A stretch of DNA of 33,456 nucleotides. Source: Romboutsia weinsteinii (GTDB lineage Bacteria; Bacillota; Clostridia; Peptostreptococcales; Peptostreptococcaceae). The DNA lies in assembly GCF_002250835.2 (NCBI RefSeq), contig NZ_NOJY02000034.1, forward strand, positions 1 to 33,456, written 5' to 3'. The notes beneath the pieces were generated by a model. It had not been told where the DNA came from. It was given only the letters and a program-made list of their open reading frames with translations, and did not search any database. Numbering within the stretch: the first letter of the stretch is position 1; the number at the start of each line of letters is the position of its first letter. Position numbers and translations under genes: made by a program. Shown piece by piece: positions 8,430 to 18,527 of the stretch.

Positions 8430-9920
8430 ATGAATATTATAGGTGTATTATTTTTAAGCTGTTTAGTTATATCATATATTGTTGCAGCTATAGTTTCGAT
8501 GACTATATTACTTGAAAATCGTGATCCCGCAAAAACTATGACTTGGTTATTAATATTTATATTGCTACCAGGGTTTGGACTGATAGTATATGCGATTTTT
8601 GGAAGAAACCTAAGAAAGAGAAAAATAAATAAAACTCAGAAGATGGCAACGGATATAAAAGAAGAGAAGTTGTTTTGTAATCTAGATGAGATAGAAGAAT
8701 TAGTCAGAGTAGAACAAGAGTTTATAAAACAAAGTAATTTATTGCATGATAATGAAGAAGATAATGCGAAAAGAAGAGTAATTAGTTTATTACTAAATAC
8801 AGGTATGTTTCCATTTACAACTAATAATAAAGTAGATGTGTTTGTAGATGGTAATGAGAAATTTGAGAGGCTTATAGAAGATATACAGCAGGCAAAAGAT
8901 CATGTACACTTAGAGTATTTTATAATAAAGAATAGTGATATAGGAAGAAAAATACAAGAATTATTAATAAAAAAATCTAAAGAGGGCGTCCATGTAAGAA
9001 TTATATATGATGATGTAGGATGCTGGAGGTTTTGGTTTAATAGAAAATTCTTTAAAAAAATGAGATCTCATAATATTGAGATAGCACCATTTTTACCAGC
9101 AAAAATACCTATAATAGGTGGGAAAATCAATTATAGAAATCATCGTAAAATAGCGGTTATAGATGGGAAAATAGGATATACAGGTGGAGTAAATATAGGT
9201 GATGAGTATCTAGGTAAGAATAAAAAATTTGGATACTGGAGAGATACGCATATAAGAATAGAGGGAACCTCTGTTTATATGTTACAGATGATTTTTTTAA
9301 TAGATTGGTACTATAGTACTAGAGAGGTAGTTTTATTTGAAAGATATTTTCCAAAAATAGATAGAATAGGCGACAGTATGATACAGGTTGTAGCAAGTGG
9401 ACCTGATAGTGACTGGGAAGCAATACACTATGCATATTTCTCTGCTATATGCCAAGCCAAAAAAAGTATATATATAGAAACGCCTTATTTTATACCTGAT
9501 GAGAGTATACTTAGAGCTTTAAAAAGTGCAGCTTTGAGTGGAGTAGATGTAAGAATTATATTTCCTAAGATAGCTGATCATAAAATAGTTAACACAGCAT
9601 CGTATTCTTATTTTGGAGATATATTAAGAGCTGGAGGAAAGGTGTACTTATATACAAAAGGATTCATACATTCAAAGATAGTTATAATAGATGATACTAT
9701 ATCCTCTACAGGGTCAGCTAATATGGATTTGAGAAGTTTTATGCTCAATTTTGAGATAAATGCATTTATTTATGATAAAGAAGTAATAAAAACAATGACA
9801 GAGGATTTCTTTACCGATATAAGCAACTGTGAAGAGCTTGATATGGATGAATTTGAAAATAGAAGTATTCTACAAAAATCAAAAGAATCTATAGCTAGAT
9901 TATTTTCTCCAATACTATAA
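8430..9920 (+). CDS. cls: Cardiolipin synthase (phospholipase D superfamily)
   Basis: Cls condenses two phosphatidylglycerol molecules to cardiolipin at the membrane. The 496-residue protein has two N-terminal membrane segments (about 5-27 and 38-57) with the typical PAKTMTWLL.....PGFGLI between them. The paired HKD motifs are His238-x-Lys240-x4-Asp245 (NHRKIAVID) and His414-x-Lys416-x4-Asp421 (HSKIVIID), each followed by the GG.N / GSAN.D segments. Length and layout match bacterial ClsA-type enzymes. The ATG follows AAGGGG. About 90 bp separate the stop from the groESL promoter, and no strong terminator is visible there. Confidence 0.93.
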   Translation: MNIIGVLFLSCLVISYIVAAIVSMTILLENRDPAKTMTWLLIFILLPGFGLIVYAIFGRNLRKRKINKTQKMATDIKEEKLFCNLDEIEELVRVEQEFIKQSNLLHDNEEDNAKRRVISLLLNTGMFPFTTNNKVDVFVDGNEKFERLIEDIQQAKDHVHLEYFIIKNSDIGRKIQELLIKKSKEGVHVRIIYDDVGCWRFWFNRKFFKKMRSHNIEIAPFLPAKIPIIGGKINYRNHRKIAVIDGKIGYTGGVNIGDEYLGKNKKFGYWRDTHIRIEGTSVYMLQMIFLIDWYYSTREVVLFERYFPKIDRIGDSMIQVVASGPDSDWEAIHYAYFSAICQAKKSIYIETPYFIPDESILRALKSAALSGVDVRIIFPKIADHKIVNTASYSYFGDILRAGGKVYLYTKGFIHSKIVIIDDTISSTGSANMDLRSFMLNFEINAFIYDKEVIKTMTEDFFTDISNCEELDMDEFENRSILQKSKESIARLFSPIL

Positions 9921-9971
9921 AAAAATGGGGAATTATGGTGATATTTGTAATGAAATTTTTACTAAAAACTA

Positions 9972-10000
9972 TTGAAACTTAGGAATGTTTGGTATATCAT
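9972..10000 (+). promoter_or_regulatory. Sigma-A promoter of groESL
   Basis: TTGAAA (9972-9977) and TATCAT (9995-10000) have exact 17-bp spacing. The expected transcript start lies just before the CIRCE element. Confidence 0.7.
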
Positions 10001-10008
10001 AATAATTG

Positions 10009-10035
10009 TTAGCACTCTTATTAATAGAGTGATAA
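10009..10035. promoter_or_regulatory. CIRCE operator (HrcA binding site)
   Basis: TTAGCACTC-N9-GAGTGATAA matches the CIRCE consensus TTAGCACTC-N9-GAGTGCTAA with a single mismatch in the right arm. It lies at or just after the transcript start of groESL, where bound HrcA blocks transcription until heat or unfolded-protein stress. Confidence 0.95.
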
Positions 10036-10117
10036 AAATAAAAAAGATAATAAACATAAAATTAAAAATAGAGATATTTATTTCTACAAATACAAATTCA
10101 TTTAGGAGGGAAAAGTT

Positions 10118-10402
10118 ATGAAGATAAGACCATTAGCTGACAGAGTAGTTATTAAGAAAGTTGAAGCTGAAGAAAAGACTGCAAGTGGTATAGTATTACC
10201 AGGAGCAGCTAAGGAACAACCTCAAATGGCTGAAGTTGTGGAAGTTGGACCAGGTGGGATAGTAGAAGGAAAAGAGATAGTAATGGAGTTAAAAGTAGGG
10301 GATAGAGTTATATTCCAAAAATATGCAGGAACAGAAGTTAAGATAGAAGGAACAGAGTACACTATATTAAGACAAAGCGATATATTAGCTGTAATTGAAT
10401 AA
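10118..10402 (+). CDS. groES: Co-chaperonin GroES (10 kDa)
   Basis: GroES is the heptameric lid of the GroEL folding chamber. The 94-residue protein starts [14 protein letters not shown] and contains the mobile loop that docks on GroEL ([10 protein letters not shown], about 21-30) and the beta-hairpin roof region, ending [14 protein letters not shown]. Length is standard. The ATG is 7 nt after AGGAGGG. It is first in the groES-groEL operon under the CIRCE-controlled promoter, and groEL starts 22 nt after its stop with its own AGGAGGGG. Confidence 0.98.
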   Translation: MKIRPLADRVVIKKVEAEEKTASGIVLPGAAKEQPQMAEVVEVGPGGIVEGKEIVMELKVGDRVIFQKYAGTEVKIEGTEYTILRQSDILAVIE

Positions 10403-10412
10403 TTTAAATTAG

Positions 10413-12050
<1,638 letters not shown>

Positions 12051-12080
12051 TAAATTAGTATAAACTAAATATATTAATTA

Positions 12081-12116
12081 TAATAGGAGTGATCTATGAT
12101 CACTCCTATTATTTTT
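12081..12116 (+). terminator. groESL terminator
   Basis: The stem TAATAGGAGTGATC / GATCACTCCTATTA (14 bp) has a 3-nt loop and is followed by a short T-run. It lies 30 nt after the groEL stop. Confidence 0.9.
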
Positions 12117-12230
12117 GGAAATAAACTGTCGATAACTGAACACATTATATACAATATATAAAAATGTATGTGATGTACTTAAAAAAACACCTAAAAGACA
12201 ATGTGGATAAGCGAAGTTAGCTTCAATCTA

Positions 12231-12259
12231 TAGAAAATATATATAAGTAAAGATATAAT
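12231..12259 (+). promoter_or_regulatory. Candidate promoter for the AbrB-type membrane gene
   Basis: A perfect TATAAT (12254-12259) has a poor -35 (TAGAAA, 12231-12236) at 17 bp. It is the best candidate in the 177 bp between the groEL terminator and the next gene. Confidence 0.35.
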
Positions 12260-12296
12260 CTTATATGTAAATAGATAAAAGAGATGAGGCAAACAG

Positions 12297-12791
12297 ATGG
12301 ATAGAATAATTTATACGTTATTAGTAGGTGCAATTGGTGGATACTTAGGAATAAAATTTAAAATACCAGCTGGAGCGATGATTGGTTCTATGGCTTTTGT
12401 AGCTATATTTAACATTTTTACAAGTTCAGGGTATGTTCCAGCTAATTTTAAAATAATAGCACAAATAGTTATAGGAGCTATGATAGGATTAAACTTTACC
12501 ATGGATTCTATTTTAGGACTGAAAAAAATTATAGTCCCAGCTATTGTTTTAGTAATAGGATTAACAACTTTAAGTATAATTTTAGGTCTTATTATACATA
12601 AAGTTACAGGACTTGATTTAAAAACAGCATTATTTAGTGCAGCACCAGGTGGTTTAACTGATATGACTATAATGTCAGAGTCCTTTGGGGCACAATCTAA
12701 TATAGTTGCTTTACTGCACTTAATAAGGCTTACAACAGTTTTAACAATATTACCTATAGTAATAAAGGTACTTACAGAAAAATTAGGTTAG
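12297..12791 (+). CDS. AbrB-family membrane protein, single-domain form (often misnamed ammonia monooxygenase or AbrB regulator)
   Basis: This is a 164-residue, almost wholly hydrophobic protein with about five membrane segments. The family marks are a glycine-rich start (GAIGGYLGIKFKIPAGAMIGSM, written here in part: GGYLG and PAGAMIG), QIVIGAMIGLNF, and the conserved APGGLTDM loop at about 126-133. Members of this membrane family are commonly about 350 residues with two such repeats; this one holds a single repeat, so it presumably dimerises. It is unrelated to the DNA-binding AbrB of Bacillus. It stands alone, between two terminators. The substrate is unknown. The ribosome site is weak (GATGAGG), and the ATG at 12297 is the only good start. 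Confidence 0.8.
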   Translation: MDRIIYTLLVGAIGGYLGIKFKIPAGAMIGSMAFVAIFNIFTSSGYVPANFKIIAQIVIGAMIGLNFTMDSILGLKKIIVPAIVLVIGLTTLSIILGLIIHKVTGLDLKTALFSAAPGGLTDMTIMSESFGAQSNIVALLHLIRLTTVLTILPIVIKVLTEKLG

Positions 12792-12847
12792 AAAAAATCA
12801 GTTGGTTGTAGAATTAGGTAATTAAAATTATAAAATAAAGGGGAGAG

Positions 12848-12878
12848 AGTATCGATTTACAAAATTGGTACTTTTTTT
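12848..12878 (+). terminator. Intrinsic terminator after the AbrB-type gene
   Basis: AGTATCGATT pairs with AATTGGTACT (10 bp including two G-U pairs) around a 5-nt loop and is followed by six to seven Ts. Confidence 0.75.
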
Positions 12879-12914
12879 GATATAAATAAATTATAAAATT
12901 ACTAAAAAGTAATT

Positions 12915-12940
12915 ATGAAATTTATGAAAAAGTAATGAAA
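12915..12940 (+). promoter_or_regulatory. Triple ATGAAA repeat, candidate response-regulator operator
   Basis: ATGAAA occurs three times in the same orientation at 12915, 12924 and 12935, spaced 9 and 11 bp (about one helical turn), ending 3 bp before the likely -35 of the ABC operon. OmpR-type regulators, such as the one encoded downstream, bind direct repeats with this geometry. The DNA is AT-rich, so chance repetition is possible. Confidence 0.4.
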
Positions 12941-12943
12941 AGG

Positions 12944-12972
12944 TTGTATTATATATATCAGAATAGTATTAG
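12944..12972 (+). promoter_or_regulatory. Candidate promoter of the ABC transporter operon
   Basis: TTGTAT (12944-12949) and TATTAG (12967-12972) are 17 bp apart. Neither hexamer is perfect, consistent with an activator-dependent promoter next to the ATGAAA repeats. Confidence 0.45.
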
Positions 12973-13027
12973 ATAAGCGAAAGTAGAGAGATAATATATA
13001 TATTGAATAAAAATTGGAGGAAGTCGT

Positions 13028-13714
13028 GTGAATGTAATTGAAGCCAAAAACATATGCAAGTCCTATGGAAAAGGTGAAAGCAGAGTAGATGTTCTTAAGA
13101 ATATAGATTTAGAAATAAAAAAGGGTGAATTTGTAGTGATTTTAGGTAAATCAGGTTCGGGAAAGAGTACATTACTTCATATTGTGGGCGGAATAGATAA
13201 GGCTACTAGAGGATCTATAAGTATAAATGGAAAAGAATTAACTAAAATGAATGAAGCAGAACTTTCTATATTAAGAAGAAGAAATATTGGATTTATATTT
13301 CAATCATTTAATTTAATACCTGTTTTATCAGTAGAAGAAAATATTGAAATGCCAGTACTTCTAGATAAAGGAGTTATGGATTCTAAATATAAGGAGGAAT
13401 TAATAAAGTTATTACAGTTAGAAGATAGAAAGAACCACTTACCATCGCAATTATCGGGAGGTCAACAGCAAAGAGTATCTATAGGTAGAGCTTTAGCTAA
13501 TAAACCATCTATAATATTAGCTGATGAACCTACAGGTAATCTAGATTCTATAACATCTAAAGATATTATGGAACTTTTAAGATTTAGTGCGAAAAAATAT
13601 AATCAGACATTGATATTGATTACTCATGATTTAAATATTGCAAGAATGGCTGACAGGATAATAACAATAAAGGACGGAGTAATCTCTAACGATGAGGTGA
13701 TATCAGGTGGATAA
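13028..13714 (+). CDS. ABC transporter ATP-binding protein, MacB/LolD/BceA type
   Basis: This 228-residue nucleotide-binding domain powers the adjacent FtsX-type permease. Walker A is GKSGSGKST, the Q-loop is FIFQSFNLIP, the signature is LSGGQQQR, Walker B is ILADEPTGNLD, and the switch histidine is in LITHD. The FQSFNLIP.L...EN segment and EPTGNLDS are typical of the mechanotransmission (MacB-like) ABC group that handles antimicrobial peptides, lipoproteins or cell-wall processes. The start is GTG, 7 nt after TTGGAGG. The stop overlaps the permease GTG by 8 nt. A promoter and repeat-type operator lie just upstream, and a two-component system follows the permease. The substrate cannot be deduced. 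Confidence 0.93.
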   Translation: MNVIEAKNICKSYGKGESRVDVLKNIDLEIKKGEFVVILGKSGSGKSTLLHIVGGIDKATRGSISINGKELTKMNEAELSILRRRNIGFIFQSFNLIPVLSVEENIEMPVLLDKGVMDSKYKEELIKLLQLEDRKNHLPSQLSGGQQQRVSIGRALANKPSIILADEPTGNLDSITSKDIMELLRFSAKKYNQTLILITHDLNIARMADRIITIKDGVISNDEVISGG

Positions 13715-16355
13715 TTATACAAATATAGTGGAAAGGCAGATGCGTGTAAATAAAAAAAGGAATGCTTTTACACTTATAGGAATCATAATTGGAGTTGTTT
13801 TATTTACAGCAATAGTTGAATGCAATGTATTTGTTAATAAGTATAGGATAGAAGCTAGTATACTAATGGAAGGAGATATAGAGGGCACATTTTACAACCT
13901 ACCTTCAGATAAAGTGAAAATATTAGAGAATAATGTTGAGATAAAAGACTATTCATTAGTAGCTAAAGATTCTCAAGAACAAATGCCTATGAAAAATGGT
14001 ACTCAAAATGTACATGTGTACTCTGTAAATGATAATTTAATATCAACTACTTACAAAGATAGCTTAAACCTTGTGGAGGGTAAATTTCCAGCGGATTCAA
14101 ATCAAATTATTTTAGAACGCAAAGCTAAGGTGCAATATGAAAAATCCTTAGGGGATGTATTTAAGGTAGGAGATAAAGAATACATAATAAGTGGTTTTTT
14201 TAAGATACCATATACAAGACAAATGGAACTTGTAGGCTTATCAGGCATGAATAATCCGAGTGATTATCAAACAGTTACTGCTTTTTTAAGATTAAAGTCA
14301 AAGACTAATAAAATAGAGATACTAGAAAAAATTGCAAAAGATTTAAATATCCAAATTGCAAATAATGAAGATATAGATGGATTTGATCAAAATAAAATAA
14401 GCTATTTAGTATCGAATATATTCTTGCTAAATAACTATGATGAATATATAGATGGAAACAGTTTTACTCAGAGAAATATAATTCAGATAATCTTAGGCTC
14501 TTTAGTATTTATATCAACGGTGATATTAATTTATAGCTCAATAAATTCATCAACTAAAGAGAAGTCAAAACAAATCGGATTACTAAGGTGTATAGGAGCT
14601 ACTCCTTCTCAAATAAGAGGCATAATATTTAAAGAATCCTTGATTCTAGGTGGATTAGCTATAGTTCCAGGTATATTAATTGGTCATATTGGAATTTATA
14701 TCATAGTAAATATGGTAGTTAAAAGACATATGGGATTAGATTTTATAGAAATAGACTCTAGGATTACATTATCTATTGTTGTTTGGGTAATCCTGGCTAC
14801 ATTTGTTACGATAATAATATCTACAATTAGGCCAGCGTTCAAAGCATCAACATCTTCACCTCTAGATAGTATAAAAGGTGTTTATGCAAGTAAAAACAAT
14901 ACTGCTAAATCAAGAAAAAATAAATTTATAAGAAAAATCTTAGGTGTAGAAGGTGAATTAGCTTACAAAAATTTGAGATCAAGCAACAAAGAGTTTATTT
15001 TAACAATGCTTACCTTATCTATATCGTTAGTGTTATTTATAGTACTTACTGGATATGTATATTCTTTCTTAAAAGGAACTAGCATTATAGATAATAAGAA
15101 ATTTACAGATGCAAAGATTTACGCTTATTCATATTTAAACGAAGAAAATCAAGATATGGATTATAGGTTAAAAGAAAATCTTAGTAATATAGACGAAAAT
15201 AGAAAGATATTAAAAGATATAAAAGCAGAGTTAAAAAACAATAAGGTTGTTAAAGATATTTATTTAGAGGATGTTTATCAGAAGGACATAATGATAGAAA
15301 ATATTGGCGACTTTAATACACAATTCGAAACTACTTATATTCAACGTAACAATGAAATTGACAATACATTATTTCATAATGGTCAAATAATAGTATATGA
15401 TGGGGACTCATTTAATAAAATTAAAGACTCTATACAAGGAGAAAATATAAATTTAGAAAGTTTTGATAATAACGGAGTAATATTTGTAAACCCAATGAGA
15501 ATTCAACTTAATGGTAAAATAATTCAAAATAAGGCAACAAATCTTAAATCTAGTACCAATATAAAGTTATATCCTGTGGAATTAGATGATAGCTATAAAA
15601 TTTTCGATAATAATTACGATGACAGTTTGTTAGATAAGATTAAAAGTAAACATATGAGTTTAAATGTTATGGGGACTATAAGTAGAAATAACATGATTTC
15701 TACAAATAGAATGATTAGCAACAATTCATTTACTATAATTATATCTGAATCAACTTATGAAGAATATAAAAATATGATTATTAATGATGGCGAAATGAGT
15801 ATTCCAAGTCATACACTAGGGTTTGACTTTTATAATGAGGAGAAGAGAAAAGAATACTCTGAGAAGATTAGAGACTATGCAAATATTGATTTAGGCTATT
15901 ACTATGAAGACTATGAAGAAGAAATTAATTACAATAGAAGTTTTATTATTGGGATGAGTATAATTGCTTATAGTTTTCTAGGTCTAATAATGATGATAAT
16001 AGTATTAAATATAATTAATAGCAGAAGTTTTAATATACTTTCAAGGAAAAAAGAATTTGGAACATTAATAGCGATAGGTATGAATAAAAAAGATTTAATA
16101 AAAAGCATAATTTTTGAAGGTATAATAAATTGGTGTATATCATGTATGGTTGCAATTCCAATATCTTATGTTGCATTAAAATATATATTCATGTATTTAA
16201 TTAATCAAGGATTAATAACTTCTCCAAAGATACCATTAGGAGTAATACTATTAGGTATGTCAGGTTTACTAATTATAAATATATTAAGTATGATAGAACC
16301 GATTAGAAAATATCAAAAATTTGATATGATAGAAATGATAAAAAATGATGAATAG
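13707..16355 (+). CDS. Large ABC permease with two FtsX domains
   Basis: This is an 882-residue membrane protein. Predicted membrane segments lie near 19-38, 257-278, 311-336, 354-373, 432-452, 746-771, 803-826 and 844-862. That gives two FtsX-type domains, marked by KQIGLLRCIGATPSQIRGI (about 288-306) and the related KEFGTLIAIGMNKKDLI near 783-799. Two large extracellular parts (about 40-250 and 455-745) probably contact the substrate or envelope partners. The pseudo-twofold layout suggests that one chain provides both half-transporters. The GTG start overlaps the ATPase gene by 8 nt, with GAGGTGAT as ribosome site. A terminator follows directly. Likely roles by analogy are peptide antibiotic resistance or export, or envelope maintenance; the substrate is unknown. 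Confidence 0.9.
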   Translation: MDNYTNIVERQMRVNKKRNAFTLIGIIIGVVLFTAIVECNVFVNKYRIEASILMEGDIEGTFYNLPSDKVKILENNVEIKDYSLVAKDSQEQMPMKNGTQNVHVYSVNDNLISTTYKDSLNLVEGKFPADSNQIILERKAKVQYEKSLGDVFKVGDKEYIISGFFKIPYTRQMELVGLSGMNNPSDYQTVTAFLRLKSKTNKIEILEKIAKDLNIQIANNEDIDGFDQNKISYLVSNIFLLNNYDEYIDGNSFTQRNIIQIILGSLVFISTVILIYSSINSSTKEKSKQIGLLRCIGATPSQIRGIIFKESLILGGLAIVPGILIGHIGIYIIVNMVVKRHMGLDFIEIDSRITLSIVVWVILATFVTIIISTIRPAFKASTSSPLDSIKGVYASKNNTAKSRKNKFIRKILGVEGELAYKNLRSSNKEFILTMLTLSISLVLFIVLTGYVYSFLKGTSIIDNKKFTDAKIYAYSYLNEENQDMDYRLKENLSNIDENRKILKDIKAELKNNKVVKDIYLEDVYQKDIMIENIGDFNTQFETTYIQRNNEIDNTLFHNGQIIVYDGDSFNKIKDSIQGENINLESFDNNGVIFVNPMRIQLNGKIIQNKATNLKSSTNIKLYPVELDDSYKIFDNNYDDSLLDKIKSKHMSLNVMGTISRNNMISTNRMISNNSFTIIISESTYEEYKNMIINDGEMSIPSHTLGFDFYNEEKRKEYSEKIRDYANIDLGYYYEDYEEEINYNRSFIIGMSIIAYSFLGLIMMIIVLNIINSRSFNILSRKKEFGTLIAIGMNKKDLIKSIIFEGIINWCISCMVAIPISYVALKYIFMYLINQGLITSPKIPLGVILLGMSGLLIINILSMIEPIRKYQKFDMIEMIKNDE

Positions 16356-16359
16356 GTAA

Positions 16360-16407
16360 AAATATAAAGGAGATTTAACATTAATTGCTAAATCTCCTTT
16401 ATATTTT
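16360..16407 (+). terminator. Terminator between the permease and the two-component genes
   Basis: Arms 16360-16377 and 16389-16406 are fully complementary over 18 bp (core AAAGGAGATTTA / TAAATCTCCTTT) around an 11-nt loop, ending in TATTTTG. The hairpin also buries an AAAGGAG sequence. The T-run is short, so some read-through into the regulator genes is likely. Confidence 0.75.
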
Positions 16408-16433
16408 GTAGGAATTTAAAAATTTGATATAAT
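16405..16433 (+). promoter_or_regulatory. Promoter for the two-component system
   Basis: A perfect TATAAT (16428-16433) has TTTGTA (16405-16410) 17 bp upstream. The -35 falls on the T-tail of the preceding terminator. The regulator ATG is 28 bp downstream with GGAGGGG. Confidence 0.6.
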
Positions 16434-16460
16434 AGACATAAATAAAATGGAGGGGATAAA

Positions 16461-17168
16461 ATGGATAAAATATTATTAGTAGAAGATGATAGGCCATTGG
16501 CATTAGGGTTTATATATACATTGCAAAAAGAAGGATTTGAGGTATTACATGCAATTAATTTAGAACAAGCTAGGAATTTATTTAATAATGAAGATATAGA
16601 TTTAATACTTTTAGACGTAATGCTTCCAGATGGAACAGGGTATGATTTTTGTAGAGAAGTAAGGGAGAAAAACGTAGGATTACCTATAATATTTACTACT
16701 GCATGTGATGAAGAAAGTAATATTGTTATGGGCTTAGATATAGGTGCAGATGATTATATAACTAAACCTGTAAGACTAAAAGAATTAATATCTAGAATAA
16801 ATGCAAATTTGAGGAAATTAAATAGGGAAAAATCTAATGCATTGATAGGCAATAAGATAGAGAGTGAAGGGCTAATAATAGATTTGTTAAAACATTCTGT
16901 TAAAAAGGATGATGAAGAAATAATTCTAACACTTGGAGAATACAAACTATTATTAATTTTAATGGAAAATGCTCCTAATGTGATGAGCAGAAACTTATTG
17001 CTAGAGAAATTATGGGATGTAGAAGGAGATTTTGTAGAGGGAAATACTTTGAATGTGTACATTAAGAGGCTAAGAGAAAAAATAGAAGATGACTTAAAAT
17101 CTCCATATTATATTCAAACAGTAAGAGGTATTGGTTATAAATTTAATCCTAAGGTAAGGAGAGTTTAG
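16461..17168 (+). CDS. OmpR/PhoB-family response regulator
   Basis: This is a 235-residue two-domain regulator. The receiver domain (about 1-118) has the acidic pocket Glu8-Asp9-Asp10, phospho-acceptor Asp52 in LLDVMLPDG, the Thr79/Thr80 switch and Lys102 in YITKPV. The winged-helix DNA-binding domain (about 135-232) ends RLREKIEDD...YIQTVRGIGYKF, standard for the OmpR class. The histidine kinase gene starts 2 nt after its stop. Its likely target is the ABC operon upstream, where three ATGAAA repeats precede the promoter. Own promoter at 16405-16433; ribosome site GGAGGGG. Confidence 0.94.
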   Translation: MDKILLVEDDRPLALGFIYTLQKEGFEVLHAINLEQARNLFNNEDIDLILLDVMLPDGTGYDFCREVREKNVGLPIIFTTACDEESNIVMGLDIGADDYITKPVRLKELISRINANLRKLNREKSNALIGNKIESEGLIIDLLKHSVKKDDEEIILTLGEYKLLLILMENAPNVMSRNLLLEKLWDVEGDFVEGNTLNVYIKRLREKIEDDLKSPYYIQTVRGIGYKFNPKVRRV

Positions 17169-17170
17169 AG

Positions 17171-18424
17171 GTGACGGGAATTTTAGATATTCTAAAAGAT
17201 AAAGAAAGAAGATGTATACTGATTTCAATATCTATAGTATTTATTATTGGATACTTTGGTATTAGCCTTGCAATTGACAATGTAGTTTCACAAATAGATA
17301 AAAATTATATAAACCAAAATATATCAATAGTTGGGAAAATTGTAGAGGATAATCCTGAACTTGAAGATAAAGTTGTATCAATAATCACTGGAAACAGTTC
17401 TGATGGATATGAAGTTGGGAAAAATATTATGGATAAGTATTCCTACAATGAAAAAATGAGCAGCGAAGTAAATCCTTTAACAAAAGATATAACATTATTG
17501 AAGGTAAAAAACATAACAATTTTTTGGGTAGTATTTTTTGTATGTGTCTTTACTTGTTTTAACTATTTTACAAGTAAAATACTTAAAAACATTAAACTAT
17601 TGACAAAAAGGGCTGAGAATATTGTAGATGGAAAATTTGGTGGAGTTAGTCCAATCAAATTTAAAGAGGGTATATTTAGTAGATTTAATAGTAAATTTGA
17701 CCTTATGGAAGATCGCATGAAAAATATGGTTGAGAAATTGAAAGATGAAAGAATAACTTTGAAAAATATAATAAATGATATATCTCATCAGCTAAAAACT
17801 CCTCTAGCAGCATTGATAATGTACAATGATATAATGTTAGAATATAGTAGCGGTGAAGATAATGATATGAATGAATTTACATTACTCAGTAAAGAGCAGT
17901 TAGGCAGAATGAATTGGCTCATATCAACTTTATTAAAATATGCAAGGTTGGAAAGTAACTCTATAGCCTTTGATAAAGAGTTAAGCTCATTAAATGATAC
18001 TATTTATGACTCAATATCTAGTATAAGAAAGAAAGCAGAACTAAAAAGTCAAACAATAAATTTTAATCCAGAAGATGAAATAATATTAGTTCACGATAGG
18101 AACTGGATGAGTGAAGCAATAATAAATATTATAAAGAACTCAGTGGAGCATACATCTGAGGGAGGAATAATAAACATTGTATTAGAAGAAACACCTATGT
18201 CTGTTGAAATTATAATAAAAGATAATGGAAAGGGAATACCTAAAAATAAGTTAAAAAAAGTATTTGAAAGATTCTATAAAGATGAAAATAACATGAATCC
18301 TCAGAGCATAGGAATAGGACTAGCACTTACAAAGTCTATTATAGAAGCTCATGACGGCAATATATATGTAGATAGTGAACTTGGAGAATGGACAAGTTTC
18401 CATATATCATTTTTAAAGCTATAA
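17171..18424 (+). CDS. Sensor histidine kinase with a short extracellular domain
   Basis: This 417-residue membrane kinase pairs with the preceding regulator. Membrane helices lie at about 15-35 and 116-134, bounding an extracellular sensor of about 80 residues. A linker (SKILKNIKLLTKRAENIVDG, about 135-154) leads to the dimerisation helix with phospho-acceptor His206 in DISHQLKTPL. The ATPase part has the N box NIIKNSVEH, G1 DNGKGIP, F box F.RFYK and G2 GIGLALTKSII. The start is GTG, 9 nt after AAGGAG. Unlike BceS-type kinases, which have almost no extracellular loop and sense through their transporter, this one has room for direct ligand binding. Signal unknown. Confidence 0.92.
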   Translation: MTGILDILKDKERRCILISISIVFIIGYFGISLAIDNVVSQIDKNYINQNISIVGKIVEDNPELEDKVVSIITGNSSDGYEVGKNIMDKYSYNEKMSSEVNPLTKDITLLKVKNITIFWVVFFVCVFTCFNYFTSKILKNIKLLTKRAENIVDGKFGGVSPIKFKEGIFSRFNSKFDLMEDRMKNMVEKLKDERITLKNIINDISHQLKTPLAALIMYNDIMLEYSSGEDNDMNEFTLLSKEQLGRMNWLISTLLKYARLESNSIAFDKELSSLNDTIYDSISSIRKKAELKSQTINFNPEDEIILVHDRNWMSEAIINIIKNSVEHTSEGGIINIVLEETPMSVEIIIKDNGKGIPKNKLKKVFERFYKDENNMNPQSIGIGLALTKSIIEAHDGNIYVDSELGEWTSFHISFLKL

Positions 18425-18527
18425 GATGATATTGCTAAGCTGATTTTTTATTTTGATAATCATAAGGATTATAAATAATGTATAATTATAGTTATAATAA
18501 AAAATATAAAATTAATGAGGCCTGATT

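Noticed and set aside
12214..12226. GAAG-N4-CTTC-like mini-dyad upstream of the AbrB-type gene
   Set aside because: The arms are only four bases and there is no supporting context.
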